Below, piece by piece: positions 25,099-34,289 of a stretch of DNA of 59,057 bases (positions are counted from its first letter, which is position 1; each line of letters starts with the position of its first letter). The position numbers were made by a program, and so were the translations under genes. This DNA is from Lentimicrobiaceae bacterium (GTDB lineage: Bacteria > Bacteroidota > Bacteroidia > Bacteroidales > F082), in NCBI GenBank assembly GCA_015061315.1, contig SUWV01000013.1:1-59057 (forward strand). Direction: 5' to 3'. The notes under the pieces are model-generated. The model saw only the letters and a list, made by a program, of their open reading frames with translations, was not told the origin of the DNA and searched no databases.

Positions 25099-26055
25099 AT
25101 GGAAAGCATTAAGGACATCGCAATTCAAGTTATTGATACAGAAGCAAATTCTATATTAGGACTAAAGAATCTTTTGACTGATAATTTTACTAAAGTAGTA
25201 GAATTGATATTAAATTCTAAAGGCAATGTTATCGTTTCCGGCATTGGCAAGAGTGCAAATATCGCACAAAAGATAGTCGCGACCTTAAATTCCACTGGCA
25301 CGACGGCTGTTTTCATGCACGCTGCCGATGCCATTCACGGCGACCTCGGCATCATAAGAGACGAAGATGTCGTCATCATCATTTCCAAAAGCGGCGAGAC
25401 GCCTGAGATAAAAGTCCTCACTCCATTAATAAAAATAAGGAAGAACAAGCTCATCGCCATCGTTGGCAACACCAATTCATTCCTTGCGGCACAAGCCGAT
25501 TATGTGTTAGACACCACCGTGCCTCATGAGGCTTGTCCTAACAACCTCGCTCCTACTGCCAGCACTACGGCTCAGCTTGTCATGGGCGACGCCCTCGCGA
25601 TAGCTTTGTTGAAATGTCGTGGCTTCAGCGCGGAGGACTTCGCCAAGTTCCATCCTGGCGGCGCTCTCGGAAAACGCCTCTATCTCAGAGTAGGCGACGT
25701 ATGTGTGAAAAACGCAAGACCTATGGTGAGCGAAAACGACATCATGACAAAGGTGATTTTAGAGATAACAGAGAAGCTGCTCGGTGCAGCAGCGGTAATG
25801 CGCAACGACAAACTCATCGGTATCATCACCGACGGCGACCTCAGAAGAATGCTCATGAAACACCCTAACATAGAAGAGATAAAAGCATCCGACATCATGA
25901 CACAAAACCCTAAGACTATAGATAAAAACGACTTAGTCGTCAAAGCCTTAGAACTGATGCAAAACAAATCCATAACACAACTACCAGTAATGGATAATGG
26001 TGAATACGTCGGAATGATACATATACATGACATTATTAAAGAAGGAATCATTTGA
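25099..26055 (+). CDS. kdsD: Arabinose-5-phosphate isomerase (KpsF/GutQ family)
   Basis: Converts ribulose 5-phosphate to arabinose 5-phosphate, the first step to KDO of the LPS inner core. The 318-aa protein has an N-terminal SIS sugar-isomerase domain (VSGIGKSANIAQKIVATLNSTG; IIISKSGETPE; FAKFHPGGALGKRL) followed by two CBS domains. I quote the first motif as VSGIGKSANIAQK only. The HPGGALGK loop is diagnostic. lptB follows after a repeat-filled gap, so an early LPS synthesis gene and an LPS export gene are neighbours. Confidence 0.93.
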   Translation: MESIKDIAIQVIDTEANSILGLKNLLTDNFTKVVELILNSKGNVIVSGIGKSANIAQKIVATLNSTGTTAVFMHAADAIHGDLGIIRDEDVVIIISKSGETPEIKVLTPLIKIRKNKLIAIVGNTNSFLAAQADYVLDTTVPHEACPNNLAPTASTTAQLVMGDALAIALLKCRGFSAEDFAKFHPGGALGKRLYLRVGDVCVKNARPMVSENDIMTKVILEITEKLLGAAAVMRNDKLIGIITDGDLRRMLMKHPNIEEIKASDIMTQNPKTIDKNDLVVKALELMQNKSITQLPVMDNGEYVGMIHIHDIIKEGII

Positions 26056-26244
26056 CAATTAAGAATGGAGAATTAAGAATGAATAATGAAGAATGAAGAA
26101 TTAAGAATAACTTATTAGGACGCGCCAATTACATCTTATTTATCTTCATCGGTGTAATATGTCACGTCTCTACTTATTGACTTTAAACTTTAGACTTTAG
26201 ACTTTTGACTTTTGACTTTAGACTTTAGACTTTAGACTTTAGAC
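26054..26244. repeat. Heptamer array, GACG palindrome, heptamer array
   Basis: AATTAAGAATG/GAAGAAT words start at the kdsD stop (26054-26108); the palindrome GGACGCGCCAATTACATC...GGTGTAATATGTCACGTCTC follows (26118-26172); then GACTTTA words, about eight copies, run to 10 nt before the lptB ATG (26173-26244). Confidence 0.9.
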
Positions 26245-26254
26245 ATAAAAAGAC

Positions 26255-26992
26255 ATGATACTTAGGACTGACAACTTAATAAAGAAATATAACAACCGCA
26301 CTGTCGTCAAAGGCGTTAGTGTGGAGGTGAGACAAGGTGAGATAGTCGGACTTCTGGGACCTAATGGTGCTGGCAAGACGACGACATTTTATATGACTGT
26401 AGGTTTGATAAAACCGTTCTCGGGTCATGTTTATTTAGACGAGCAAGACATCACGCAGTTTCCTATGTATAAGAGAGCGCAGCTCGGCATCGGCTATCTC
26501 GCGCAAGAAGCCTCAGTGTTTCGTCAGCTCAGCGTGGAAGACAACATCGCCTCGGTGATGCAGTTCAAGAAAGGCATGACTAAGGAACAGCAGAAAGAGA
26601 AGTTAGAGTCGTTGCTCAATGAGTTTAGTCTTCAGCACATCAGGAAAAGCAAGGGCATACAACTCTCTGGTGGCGAACGACGCAGAACAGAGATAGCACG
26701 AGCCCTCGCCGTCGACCCTAAGTTCATTCTCTTAGACGAGCCCTTCGCCGGCGTCGACCCTATAGCAGTAGAAGACATACAACGTATAGTGGCTAAACTA
26801 AAAAACAAAAACATAGGCGTGCTCATCACCGACCATAACGCCAACGAGACATTGTCTATCACCGACAGAGCTTATCTCGTCTTTGAAGGTCAGGTGCTTA
26901 AAGCCGGAACACCAGAAGAACTCGCCAACGACGAAGTAGTACGCTCCCACTACTTAGGAAGCAACTTTGAATTAAGAAGGAAAGAGTTTTGA
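26255..26992 (+). CDS. lptB: LPS export ABC transporter ATP-binding protein
   Basis: Cytoplasmic ATPase that drives LptFG extraction of LPS from the inner membrane. The 245-aa protein has Walker A GPNGAGKTT (35-43), the Q-loop, signature LSGGERRR, Walker B FILLDEPFAGVDP and the switch histidine in ITDHN. The LptB-typical GYLAQEASVFRQLSVEDNI separates it from other ABC ATPases. An LptF/G-type permease occurs at 48.4 kb in this window. Gene order kdsD-lptB is reminiscent of the kdsD...lptB region of Proteobacteria, but the intermediate kdsC, lptC and lptA genes are missing. Confidence 0.94.
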   Translation: MILRTDNLIKKYNNRTVVKGVSVEVRQGEIVGLLGPNGAGKTTTFYMTVGLIKPFSGHVYLDEQDITQFPMYKRAQLGIGYLAQEASVFRQLSVEDNIASVMQFKKGMTKEQQKEKLESLLNEFSLQHIRKSKGIQLSGGERRRTEIARALAVDPKFILLDEPFAGVDPIAVEDIQRIVAKLKNKNIGVLITDHNANETLSITDRAYLVFEGQVLKAGTPEELANDEVVRSHYLGSNFELRRKEF

Positions 26993-27088
26993 GAATTAAG
27001 AATGAAGAATGAAGAATGAAGGTCATTGACTTATTGTCTTATTGACTCGGCGACTCGGTGACTTGGTGACTTGGCGACTCGGCGACTC
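26993..27088. repeat. Heptamer (GAAGAAT) then octamer (GTGACTTG) array
   Basis: Directly after the lptB stop: GAATTAAGAATGAAGAATG, then TTGACTTATTGTCTTATTGA, then GACTCGGC/GACTCGGT/GACTTGGT words (eight units). Confidence 0.88.
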
Positions 27089-27132
27089 AAAAAAAACATC
27101 ACCTTATTTATATATTCATTTTATTTTTTTAT

Positions 27133-27140
27133 TATATTTG
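27133..27140 (+). promoter_or_regulatory. -7 box for the 2126-aa surface protein
   Basis: TATATTTGTC, leaving a leader of about 100 nt before the ATG of the signal-peptide-encoding frame. Confidence 0.6.
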
Positions 27141-27247
27141 TCATCGTTATAGTATTGATGAATTGGAGATTTTTGAAAACTCATTTATTCCAAGAATCAG
27201 TGCATTTAACCAAATATATTATTTATTATTCATTAAATTATTCTATT

Positions 27248-30200
27248 ATGAAAAAACTATTACTATCCGTGATGTTGTTCCTATTCGGTTTAACAACATC
27301 GCTCAACGCACAAAGTGTTGAAGTAGTGATCGGTAGTGGCGATGATTATGTACATTGCGAAAGTCCAACTGCCCTTTTCTACAACTATTCATTTTCACAA
27401 ATAATCTACACCGCTGATGAAATCAATCAGGAAAACGGTTTCATCGCCTCGATCGCTTTCAGAATGCACGACAACTCTTATGTCCGTAATTTTGCAATAT
27501 ACATGCAGAATACCGATAAAGAGAGTTTCGCCAATGACAGAGATTATGTAGCGGTTTCATCAGAAGACTTAGTCTTTGAAGGTAGTGTGAATTTAGGTTC
27601 ATCATCAAATGGCTGGGTCATCATAGAACTCACCACTCCATTCAAATACAATGGCGGCAACCTCTTGGTGACTCTTGACGACAACACAGGAGATTACGAA
27701 AATGATCTTTACTTCTATCATTATCCAGCAAGTGCTGATCTTAAAAGAACTATTTCCGCTTACGGCGACTACAACAACTTAACATACGAAAACGCTGCCG
27801 ATTACAGCGATTATTCATTCAACCCTACAAGCAAAGGTTATTACATCGCCCCACAAGTCAAGTTCGATATGTTCCTCGGCGACGAGCTTCCTGTCATAGC
27901 TGCAAAACCTGAAACAATCGACTTCGGCTATTGTGCTAACAACGCATGGACTCCTTCTCAAAGCGTCAAGGTGACTGCTTTAGACGAGGCTTTGACCATC
28001 ACTTCTGTTTCAAATGAAAACACATATTTTGAACTTTCAGAAGTAACTACTCCATACGAGTTGACAAAAGAAACACCTCTCAACATTGAAGTAAATACCG
28101 GCAACGGCGAAGGTGAGATAACAGATGTCATCACAATTGCATACGGCGACAAAGAACTCGAAGTTCAGTTGAACGCTTACGCTTATAATCCTGTCGCCAA
28201 CGACGTTTATGAAGTGGCTACAACAATTGAAAGCTTGCCATTCACAGCAACACCTGACTTCAATGCTATCTACAGCAACTACACATTGCCTGGCTCAGCA
28301 GAAAAAGGCAAGGACGTAGTTTATAAAATAGTCTTAGAAAATGGCGCTATATTAAAAGCTTCAGTAGAAGGCCTCAACGGTAAAGTCGTTTTATATCCTG
28401 CTGATTTCGGCGGCAAAGAAGGTCCTATGGTTGACAACTATTTCGGTTCTTCAAGCTTCGGCGTAGGATTAGACAACTTTGAACATGTCACACCAGCTGG
28501 CGAATATTATATCGTAGCATCTGCAACAGAAGCATTCACCTTGAAGGTTGAAAGCGAAGCTATGCCACTTCCTGATGTAGCAAGTTTATATTCACCATGG
28601 GATAACGACACCGACGTTACAGCTCCTGTCTACTTCCAATGGTATATTAACGATTACACAGAAGAATATCAGGTCTTGTTAGGAACAACAAATCCTCCTA
28701 CTGATATTTTAGTCGACTGGACAAACGATCCTGAAACATCTTATTTCTTGGAAGAAATAGCTCCAGCAACAGTATTCTACTGGCAAGTCAAGACACGCAA
28801 CTCGACAGGCGTCACAGAAAGTCCGGTCCGTACATTCACCACACGTATGGCTGTTCCTAAAAACGTGACATTAACTCCACAAAATATCTATGAAGGCGAA
28901 GACGTCACCGTATCATGGGACGCTGTAGAAGGCGACTTCCTCGGATATAACGTTTATTTAGACAGCGAAAAAGTCAATGAGGAAATTCTCACAACAACAT
29001 CATATACTTTTGAAGATATGGAATATGCCGCCGGCGGCTACGACGTTAATGTTACTACAATGTATGAACAAGGCGAATCTTACTTCAGCTCAACAAAGAC
29101 ATTCTATGTATGCGCAGAAACTGAAGTCCTTGTCAGCGTTTATGAACAAGACGGCGTAACTCCTATCGAAGATGTAAAGGTAACATTGACAGGTGTCGAC
29201 GAGGCTGGCAACGAACAAGTATATACACTTCCAACAGAAACAGGCTACAGATGTAAAGTCTATACAGGTTCTTACACAGCTAAAGCTGAAAAAGAAGGCT
29301 ATCAGATTTCTGAAAAAGACTTCGTGGCAAACTATGGCGAAACCAACAACGTTTCTATTTCAATGACAGAATTCTATTATCCTGTAAGATGGATCAAGGC
29401 TGAAGAAAAAGAAACAGCAGTGGAAGTGTCATGGAGCTTAGAAGCATTGCCTGCAGATTATGAAGACTTTGAATTAGGTTCATTGACAGCAAGAAACTGG
29501 AATAACAACTCAGCTTATCCTTGGGTCATAACAGAAGACGCTTACGAAGGCAACTACGCTATGAAATCAACAGGCGAAGGCGTCGACAAAGCTGTTTCTT
29601 CAATAGAAATGTCTGTAAACATCGAAGAAGCTGGCTTGGTAAGCTTCTACCACAAAATCTCTTCTGAGACAAATTGCGACTTCGGTAAATTCTACATCGA
29701 TGGAAAATTAGTCAGCTCAATCTCTGGCATCAATGACTGGAAATTAGAAGAACATTATGTCAAGGCTGGCGAACACGTCTATAAATGGGAATATGAAAAA
29801 GACTCATTGTCGAATTTAGCCTTAGACGCTTATTTCGTCGATAACATCGCATTCTACAAAGCAATAGAAGCTGAAGATCAATGGTTACATTATGACGATG
29901 GCACATTTGTGACAAATATCGGTACAGGTCAAGTATCTCCTGTTTATTGGGGCATCAAGATTCCTAACACATATATGTACACAGGTCTTGACTTGACAAA
30001 AGTTGCTATATATGACTATGAAGCCGCCACATACACAGCTAACATTTACGTAGGTGGCGAAAGCGCTCCTGCCACATTGGTTTCATCACAGGAATTTGAA
30101 ACATCAGGCAGTAAAAATATTTTAGAAGTAAATCTTTCAACTCCTGTTGCTATCGATCCTGACCAACCATTATGGATTACAATGTATTGCGATGAATTGA

Positions 30201-33200
30201 CATATCCAGCAACAGCATGTGCACAACAAGAGACAGAATACGGCGATTTAATCTCATTAGATGGCACCACATGGGAACACTCTGCTGTTTACGGCTTGGC
30301 ATACACATGGATCTTACGTGGTTATGTTGAAGATGCAGAAGGCAACACAAGAATGTTGACTAATAACAACATAGCTTTTGATGGTGGCGTATCAACAGGC
30401 GCTTTCGTCGCTAACAATGATGTTAAGGCTGTTTTCGTTGGCACACCTCAAAGAAATAGCGCCAACCGTGCTTTCACTTCAAAATATAATGTATATAAGA
30501 GAAATCTCTTCTCACAAGAAGAAATACTTGTCGCAGAAAATACAACAGAAGCTACATACACCGACGAAACTTGGGCAACAGCAGAAACAGGCGCATATCA
30601 ATGGGGCGCTTCTGCTCTCTACGAAGGTAACCGCGGTCCTAAAGTGGTCTTCTCTGAAGACTTTGAAGAAGGTGTAATGCCTTACGGTTGGACTGTATAT
30701 AACGAAGACATCAGTGGCAACGGCTCTGACCCTTCAGATAATCAAGACTGGACAGTTGGTTCTGTATGTTATAACTTGATGGGCGAAGAATATGCCTCAA
30801 ACGGCAGTCAATATTTCGCATACAGCACAGCATTATACTATGCAAATATCGAAAGATTCTATTTGGTAACACCTCAAATGAAATTAGCTCCTAACACGGT
30901 TTTGAGCTTCGAATACATGAATCCATCTATCTGGGGTTCCTACTTCTCCAAATTCGCAGTGGCAGTGTCAAGTTCACCAACAGGTCCTTGGACTGACGTA
31001 TATGCAACAGCAGACTATGCAGAAACAGCTTCATGGACAGCTGCTCAAATAGATTTGGCAGATTATGCCGGACAAGATGTTTATGTTGCATTTATCCATC
31101 AATTCGGTTACGGCTACGGCAGCTTGACAGCTATTGACGATGTTGTCTTCTCAGCTGACTCACCAGAATCTGAAATAGTTTGGTCTAACACTGTTTCTAA
31201 GAACATGTCGACAAAAGTTACTGTCAACGCTGCTACAAACTCAGGCGACCCTGTTGTAGGTGCAAAAGTAACATTCCAGAACTTAGTCGAACCAAGATAC
31301 AGCTACGCTACAAACTTAGATGAAAAAGGAACATGTGTGATAGAAGACTTCCGTAAAGGTGAATACAAACTTACCGTAGAATTAGAAGGCTTCAACTCAT
31401 CATACGAAAGCAAAGAAGTATCAGTTTGGGATGAAACAACATTCGCATGTGAATTGACAGAAAAACTCTCTCCTGTCAGCGACTTATACGTATCACCAAC
31501 AGGCTACGCTATGTGGAAAGGCGGCTCGGCAGGCGATAAAGGCGATGAGTTCTCCTACGACTTTGAAGACGGTACATTGAACGGCTGGGTGACAATAGAC
31601 GCCGACGGCGATGGCTTCACTTGGGAAAACTTCAAAGATTCTTTCGCTGACGAAACAGAAGGCTCAGGTCATAACGGAACTTATGGCGGCGCATTATCAT
31701 ACTCTTACATAAACCAATATGGTGCTATTACACCTGACAACTATCTCGTAACCGACAAGAAATATAAAATAGGTGCTAACTCACAGTTGAGATTCTACGT
31801 TTGCGGCTTGGACGAAAACTGGGCAGAAGAACACTACGGCGTGGCTATCTCTACAGTAAGCAACACTTCAGCCGACGACTTCGTCACTATCTTTGAAGAA
31901 ACATTGACAGCAAAATCTGGCAAGGTAAGATCTGCAAAAGATAAAAACACTCGCGCTACAAGAGCTGGTAACTATTATGAAAAGGTTATCGACCTCAGCG
32001 AATACGAAGGTCAAAGCATCTACATCGCTTTCCGTCACTTCAACATAACCGACATGTTCGCAGTCTGTGTTGATGACATCTCTTTGGAAAACGCTTCTAA
32101 TTCGAGAGCTCTACAATCTTATAAAGTCTACTTGAACGGCGGATTGCTGACAGACAAATTGACCGATACATACTATCAATTTGAAAATCTCGTAGATGGT
32201 CAGGAATATACAACAACTATAGTTCCTGTCTATACAACAAGCGACGGCGTTGAATCAACATACACCTGGACTTACAAAGCATGCGACAAATTTGAAGGCG
32301 TGAAAGACTTCATGGCTGAACTTATCAATGATGAAGTTATCGTAAGTTGGACATTACCTCAAACTGAAGTTGTCGGAGTGAACTTATATCGCAACGACCA
32401 ACTCGTCAAAGGACTTGTCAAAGGTGAACAATATATCGACAAAGAAGCTACTAAAGGCGATGAAATCTCATTAGTGCTTGTTCTCGGCGGTGAAAAAGAC
32501 GTTACATATTACGCAATGACATGTCCACAAACCACAACTGTAATCTACAACATGCCTTGCGAATCACCTAAGAACTTACACGCTTACAACACAATCAACG
32601 AAGACGGAACATTCGGCGCTACATTGGTATGGCCTTACACAGAAGTGAAATCAGAATGGTTACATTATGACGATGGTCAAGTTAATGATGGCATCGGTGG
32701 ACCAGATCATTTCTACTGGGGCATCATGTTCCCAGCATCAAAATTGGAAGCTTACGCTGGCGCATCATTGACAAAAGTCGCTACTTACATCAAGAGCAGC
32801 GATGCAGCTGATGGTAAGATTCATATTTACTACGGCGGCACTTACGCTCCAGAAATGATTATCCACACTCAAGACTTCGCCGCAACAACTTATGAAGAAT
32901 ATGTAGAATTCAACTTGACATATCCATTGCCAATCAGCGGTGAAGAAAACATCTGGGTTGTATTGGAAACTTCTCACGGAGCATCATATCCTGCTGCTGG
33001 TTCGGTGGACTGTGGCGATCCTAACTCACGCTGGATCTCATTAGACGGCGCAACATGGGAAGATATCGTTGACTATGGTCTCAACTTAACTTGGATGATC
33101 CGCGCTTACGTCTCGGTAGACGGCAGAGGTACAGTAGCTTTAGATGAAAATACCAACAGAGCTCCTGCTTTGAAGAACTACAACATCTATCGCGGTACTT

Positions 33201-33628
33201 CTTTGGATAACATTGAGAAAGTGGCTGAAACAACAAACAGAAGATATTTCGACCAAGTGGCAGAAGGTAAGTACTATTACCAAGTGAAAGCTGTCTACGA
33301 AGAATTTGGCGAGACTTGCGAATCGGAAGCTGCTAACTCATACAGCAATCCTGACCAAGACTATGTTGTTGTTGAAGTTAGTGAAATCAATGAAAACGGT
33401 GTCAACGGCTTGATGATATATCCTAACCCAACTAACGGCAACTTGAATATCCAAGTCGAAGCAATGAGACGTATCACCATTGCCAACGCACTGGGTCAAA
33501 TTGTCTATGATCAAGAAGTTGATAGCGACAACACTATCATCGACATGACACAATACGAAAGCGGTATCTATATGGTACAAATAGTAACAGACAATGGTGT
33601 TGCTGTAAAACGCGTTTCGGTGTTATAA
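27248..33628 (+). CDS. Giant T9SS-secreted adhesin with cleaved-adhesin and Fn3-like domains
   Basis: The 2126-aa protein starts MKKLLLSVMLFLFGLTTSLNA (signal peptide; quoted as MKKLLLSVMLFLFG). In order: a jelly-roll-like N-terminal domain; Fn3-like domains from about 440-620; a carboxypeptidase-regulatory-like domain at about 625-706; a MAM/cleaved-adhesin-like domain at 737-874; a WLHYDDG domain at 878-1031; a choice-of-anchor J domain at 1133-1300; a second regulatory-like domain at 1320-1398; a cleaved-adhesin domain at 1434-1617; a second WLHYDDG domain at 1803-1957; and a T9SS type A sorting domain (IYPNPTNGNLNIQ) at about 2051-2126. The make-up resembles gingipain/hemagglutinin adhesin regions without a protease. 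A 59-codon upstream extension is read from a repeat and is rejected. Confidence 0.9.
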   Translation: MKKLLLSVMLFLFGLTTSLNAQSVEVVIGSGDDYVHCESPTALFYNYSFSQIIYTADEINQENGFIASIAFRMHDNSYVRNFAIYMQNTDKESFANDRDYVAVSSEDLVFEGSVNLGSSSNGWVIIELTTPFKYNGGNLLVTLDDNTGDYENDLYFYHYPASADLKRTISAYGDYNNLTYENAADYSDYSFNPTSKGYYIAPQVKFDMFLGDELPVIAAKPETIDFGYCANNAWTPSQSVKVTALDEALTITSVSNENTYFELSEVTTPYELTKETPLNIEVNTGNGEGEITDVITIAYGDKELEVQLNAYAYNPVANDVYEVATTIESLPFTATPDFNAIYSNYTLPGSAEKGKDVVYKIVLENGAILKASVEGLNGKVVLYPADFGGKEGPMVDNYFGSSSFGVGLDNFEHVTPAGEYYIVASATEAFTLKVESEAMPLPDVASLYSPWDNDTDVTAPVYFQWYINDYTEEYQVLLGTTNPPTDILVDWTNDPETSYFLEEIAPATVFYWQVKTRNSTGVTESPVRTFTTRMAVPKNVTLTPQNIYEGEDVTVSWDAVEGDFLGYNVYLDSEKVNEEILTTTSYTFEDMEYAAGGYDVNVTTMYEQGESYFSSTKTFYVCAETEVLVSVYEQDGVTPIEDVKVTLTGVDEAGNEQVYTLPTETGYRCKVYTGSYTAKAEKEGYQISEKDFVANYGETNNVSISMTEFYYPVRWIKAEEKETAVEVSWSLEALPADYEDFELGSLTARNWNNNSAYPWVITEDAYEGNYAMKSTGEGVDKAVSSIEMSVNIEEAGLVSFYHKISSETNCDFGKFYIDGKLVSSISGINDWKLEEHYVKAGEHVYKWEYEKDSLSNLALDAYFVDNIAFYKAIEAEDQWLHYDDGTFVTNIGTGQVSPVYWGIKIPNTYMYTGLDLTKVAIYDYEAATYTANIYVGGESAPATLVSSQEFETSGSKNILEVNLSTPVAIDPDQPLWITMYCDELTYPATACAQQETEYGDLISLDGTTWEHSAVYGLAYTWILRGYVEDAEGNTRMLTNNNIAFDGGVSTGAFVANNDVKAVFVGTPQRNSANRAFTSKYNVYKRNLFSQEEILVAENTTEATYTDETWATAETGAYQWGASALYEGNRGPKVVFSEDFEEGVMPYGWTVYNEDISGNGSDPSDNQDWTVGSVCYNLMGEEYASNGSQYFAYSTALYYANIERFYLVTPQMKLAPNTVLSFEYMNPSIWGSYFSKFAVAVSSSPTGPWTDVYATADYAETASWTAAQIDLADYAGQDVYVAFIHQFGYGYGSLTAIDDVVFSADSPESEIVWSNTVSKNMSTKVTVNAATNSGDPVVGAKVTFQNLVEPRYSYATNLDEKGTCVIEDFRKGEYKLTVELEGFNSSYESKEVSVWDETTFACELTEKLSPVSDLYVSPTGYAMWKGGSAGDKGDEFSYDFEDGTLNGWVTIDADGDGFTWENFKDSFADETEGSGHNGTYGGALSYSYINQYGAITPDNYLVTDKKYKIGANSQLRFYVCGLDENWAEEHYGVAISTVSNTSADDFVTIFEETLTAKSGKVRSAKDKNTRATRAGNYYEKVIDLSEYEGQSIYIAFRHFNITDMFAVCVDDISLENASNSRALQSYKVYLNGGLLTDKLTDTYYQFENLVDGQEYTTTIVPVYTTSDGVESTYTWTYKACDKFEGVKDFMAELINDEVIVSWTLPQTEVVGVNLYRNDQLVKGLVKGEQYIDKEATKGDEISLVLVLGGEKDVTYYAMTCPQTTTVIYNMPCESPKNLHAYNTINEDGTFGATLVWPYTEVKSEWLHYDDGQVNDGIGGPDHFYWGIMFPASKLEAYAGASLTKVATYIKSSDAADGKIHIYYGGTYAPEMIIHTQDFAATTYEEYVEFNLTYPLPISGEENIWVVLETSHGASYPAAGSVDCGDPNSRWISLDGATWEDIVDYGLNLTWMIRAYVSVDGRGTVALDENTNRAPALKNYNIYRGTSLDNIEKVAETTNRRYFDQVAEGKYYYQVKAVYEEFGETCESEAANSYSNPDQDYVVVEVSEINENGVNGLMIYPNPTNGNLNIQVEAMRRITIANALGQIVYDQEVDSDNTIIDMTQYESGIYMVQIVTDNGVAVKRVSVL

Positions 33629-33691
33629 GTCACTGTGTCACCGAGTCACCAAGTCCTTGACTCAGTGACTTGGTGACTTGGTGACTTGGAG
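33629..33691. repeat. Inverted octamer array (GTCACCAA / GTGACTTG)
   Basis: Begins at the stop of the 2126-aa gene. Left arm GTCACTGTGTCACCGAGTC, right arm GACTCAGTGACTTGGTGAC, complementary with a few mismatches around AAGTCCTTGACT. Confidence 0.9.
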
Positions 33692-33694
33692 ACT

Positions 33695-33754
33695 CAAAAA
33701 AAACGTATCAATTACACCTTAATTAATTAGGGACCGTGGTTGATACGTTTTTTT
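33695..33754 (+). terminator. GACG-family palindrome acting as terminator
   Basis: AAAAAAACGTATCAA and TTGATACGTTTTTTT form a perfect 15-bp stem around an A/T-rich loop, followed by T. It is the palindrome member closest to a classical terminator. Confidence 0.75.
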
Positions 33755-33797
33755 TATTTTTGTTAAAAAAAATTAAGAATTGTATTAAAAAAAGTTA

Positions 33798-33805
33798 TAC
33801 TTTTG
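33798..33805 (+). promoter_or_regulatory. Possible -7 box for the 3072-aa gene
   Basis: TACTTTTGTA matches TAnnTTTG. If used, it gives an unusually long leader of about 480 nt. Confidence 0.4.
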
Positions 33806-33916
33806 TAGGTTGATACAACTGAATAAAAGTACTTTTATAGAAAAAAAGAGAATGACAAATCGTATGGGTAAATACATTAAACATATTGTATTGACGCTCA
33901 GTCATTTAACCGCCAC

Positions 33917-33924
33917 GGGGGGGG
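33917..33924. other. G8 homopolymer in the leader of the 3072-aa gene
   Basis: CCGCCAC followed by eight G and TAAATTAG, inside an AT-rich untranslated region. Poly-G tracts of this length are prone to slippage. The rest of the 33806-34150 stretch holds several CACACGT/GTGTGA words (34040-34125) and no credible gene. Confidence 0.8.
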
Positions 33925-34149
33925 TAAATTAGAATCCCATTTTTCCGATTTTCTCTTTTATTGCCAAAATTTATCAATTGACGACTGCTTGCCGTCAGCC
34001 TCTATCTGCCAAAACCAATCCACCAAACTATCAATTCATAATTTTAATTCGCACGTCAGTGTGAAGCCACACGTTTATTTAAATTCACACGTCTTTCTAA
34101 AGTCACAAGTCCGTGTGACTCTACGGGAGATGCTGTATACTTTCAAATC

Positions 34150-34218
34150 TCATCTTTCATCTTTAGACTTTCGTCTTTCATCTTTAGACTTTCGTCTTTA
34201 GACTTTAGACTTTAGACC
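34150..34218. repeat. Heptamer array (CTTTAGA / CTTTCGT / CTTTCAT)
   Basis: About nine tandem 7-nt words ending 70 nt before the start of the 3072-aa gene. Confidence 0.9.
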
Positions 34219-34289
34219 TTCACAAGAAATCATTGTAATGGAAATACAATCATTTATAACAACTTAATTATTAATCAAAATTATTTATT

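Noticed and set aside
27071..27247. 59-codon N-terminal extension of the 2126-aa protein
   Set aside because: It starts inside a GTGACTTG array and lies partly upstream of the -7 box at 27133; the internal ATG opens a proper signal peptide.
33989..34201. 70-aa frame in the leader of the 3072-aa gene
   Set aside because: Composed of repeated words (CACACGT region and CTTTAGA heptamers) giving repetitive residues; no independent sign of a gene. A leader peptide cannot be excluded.
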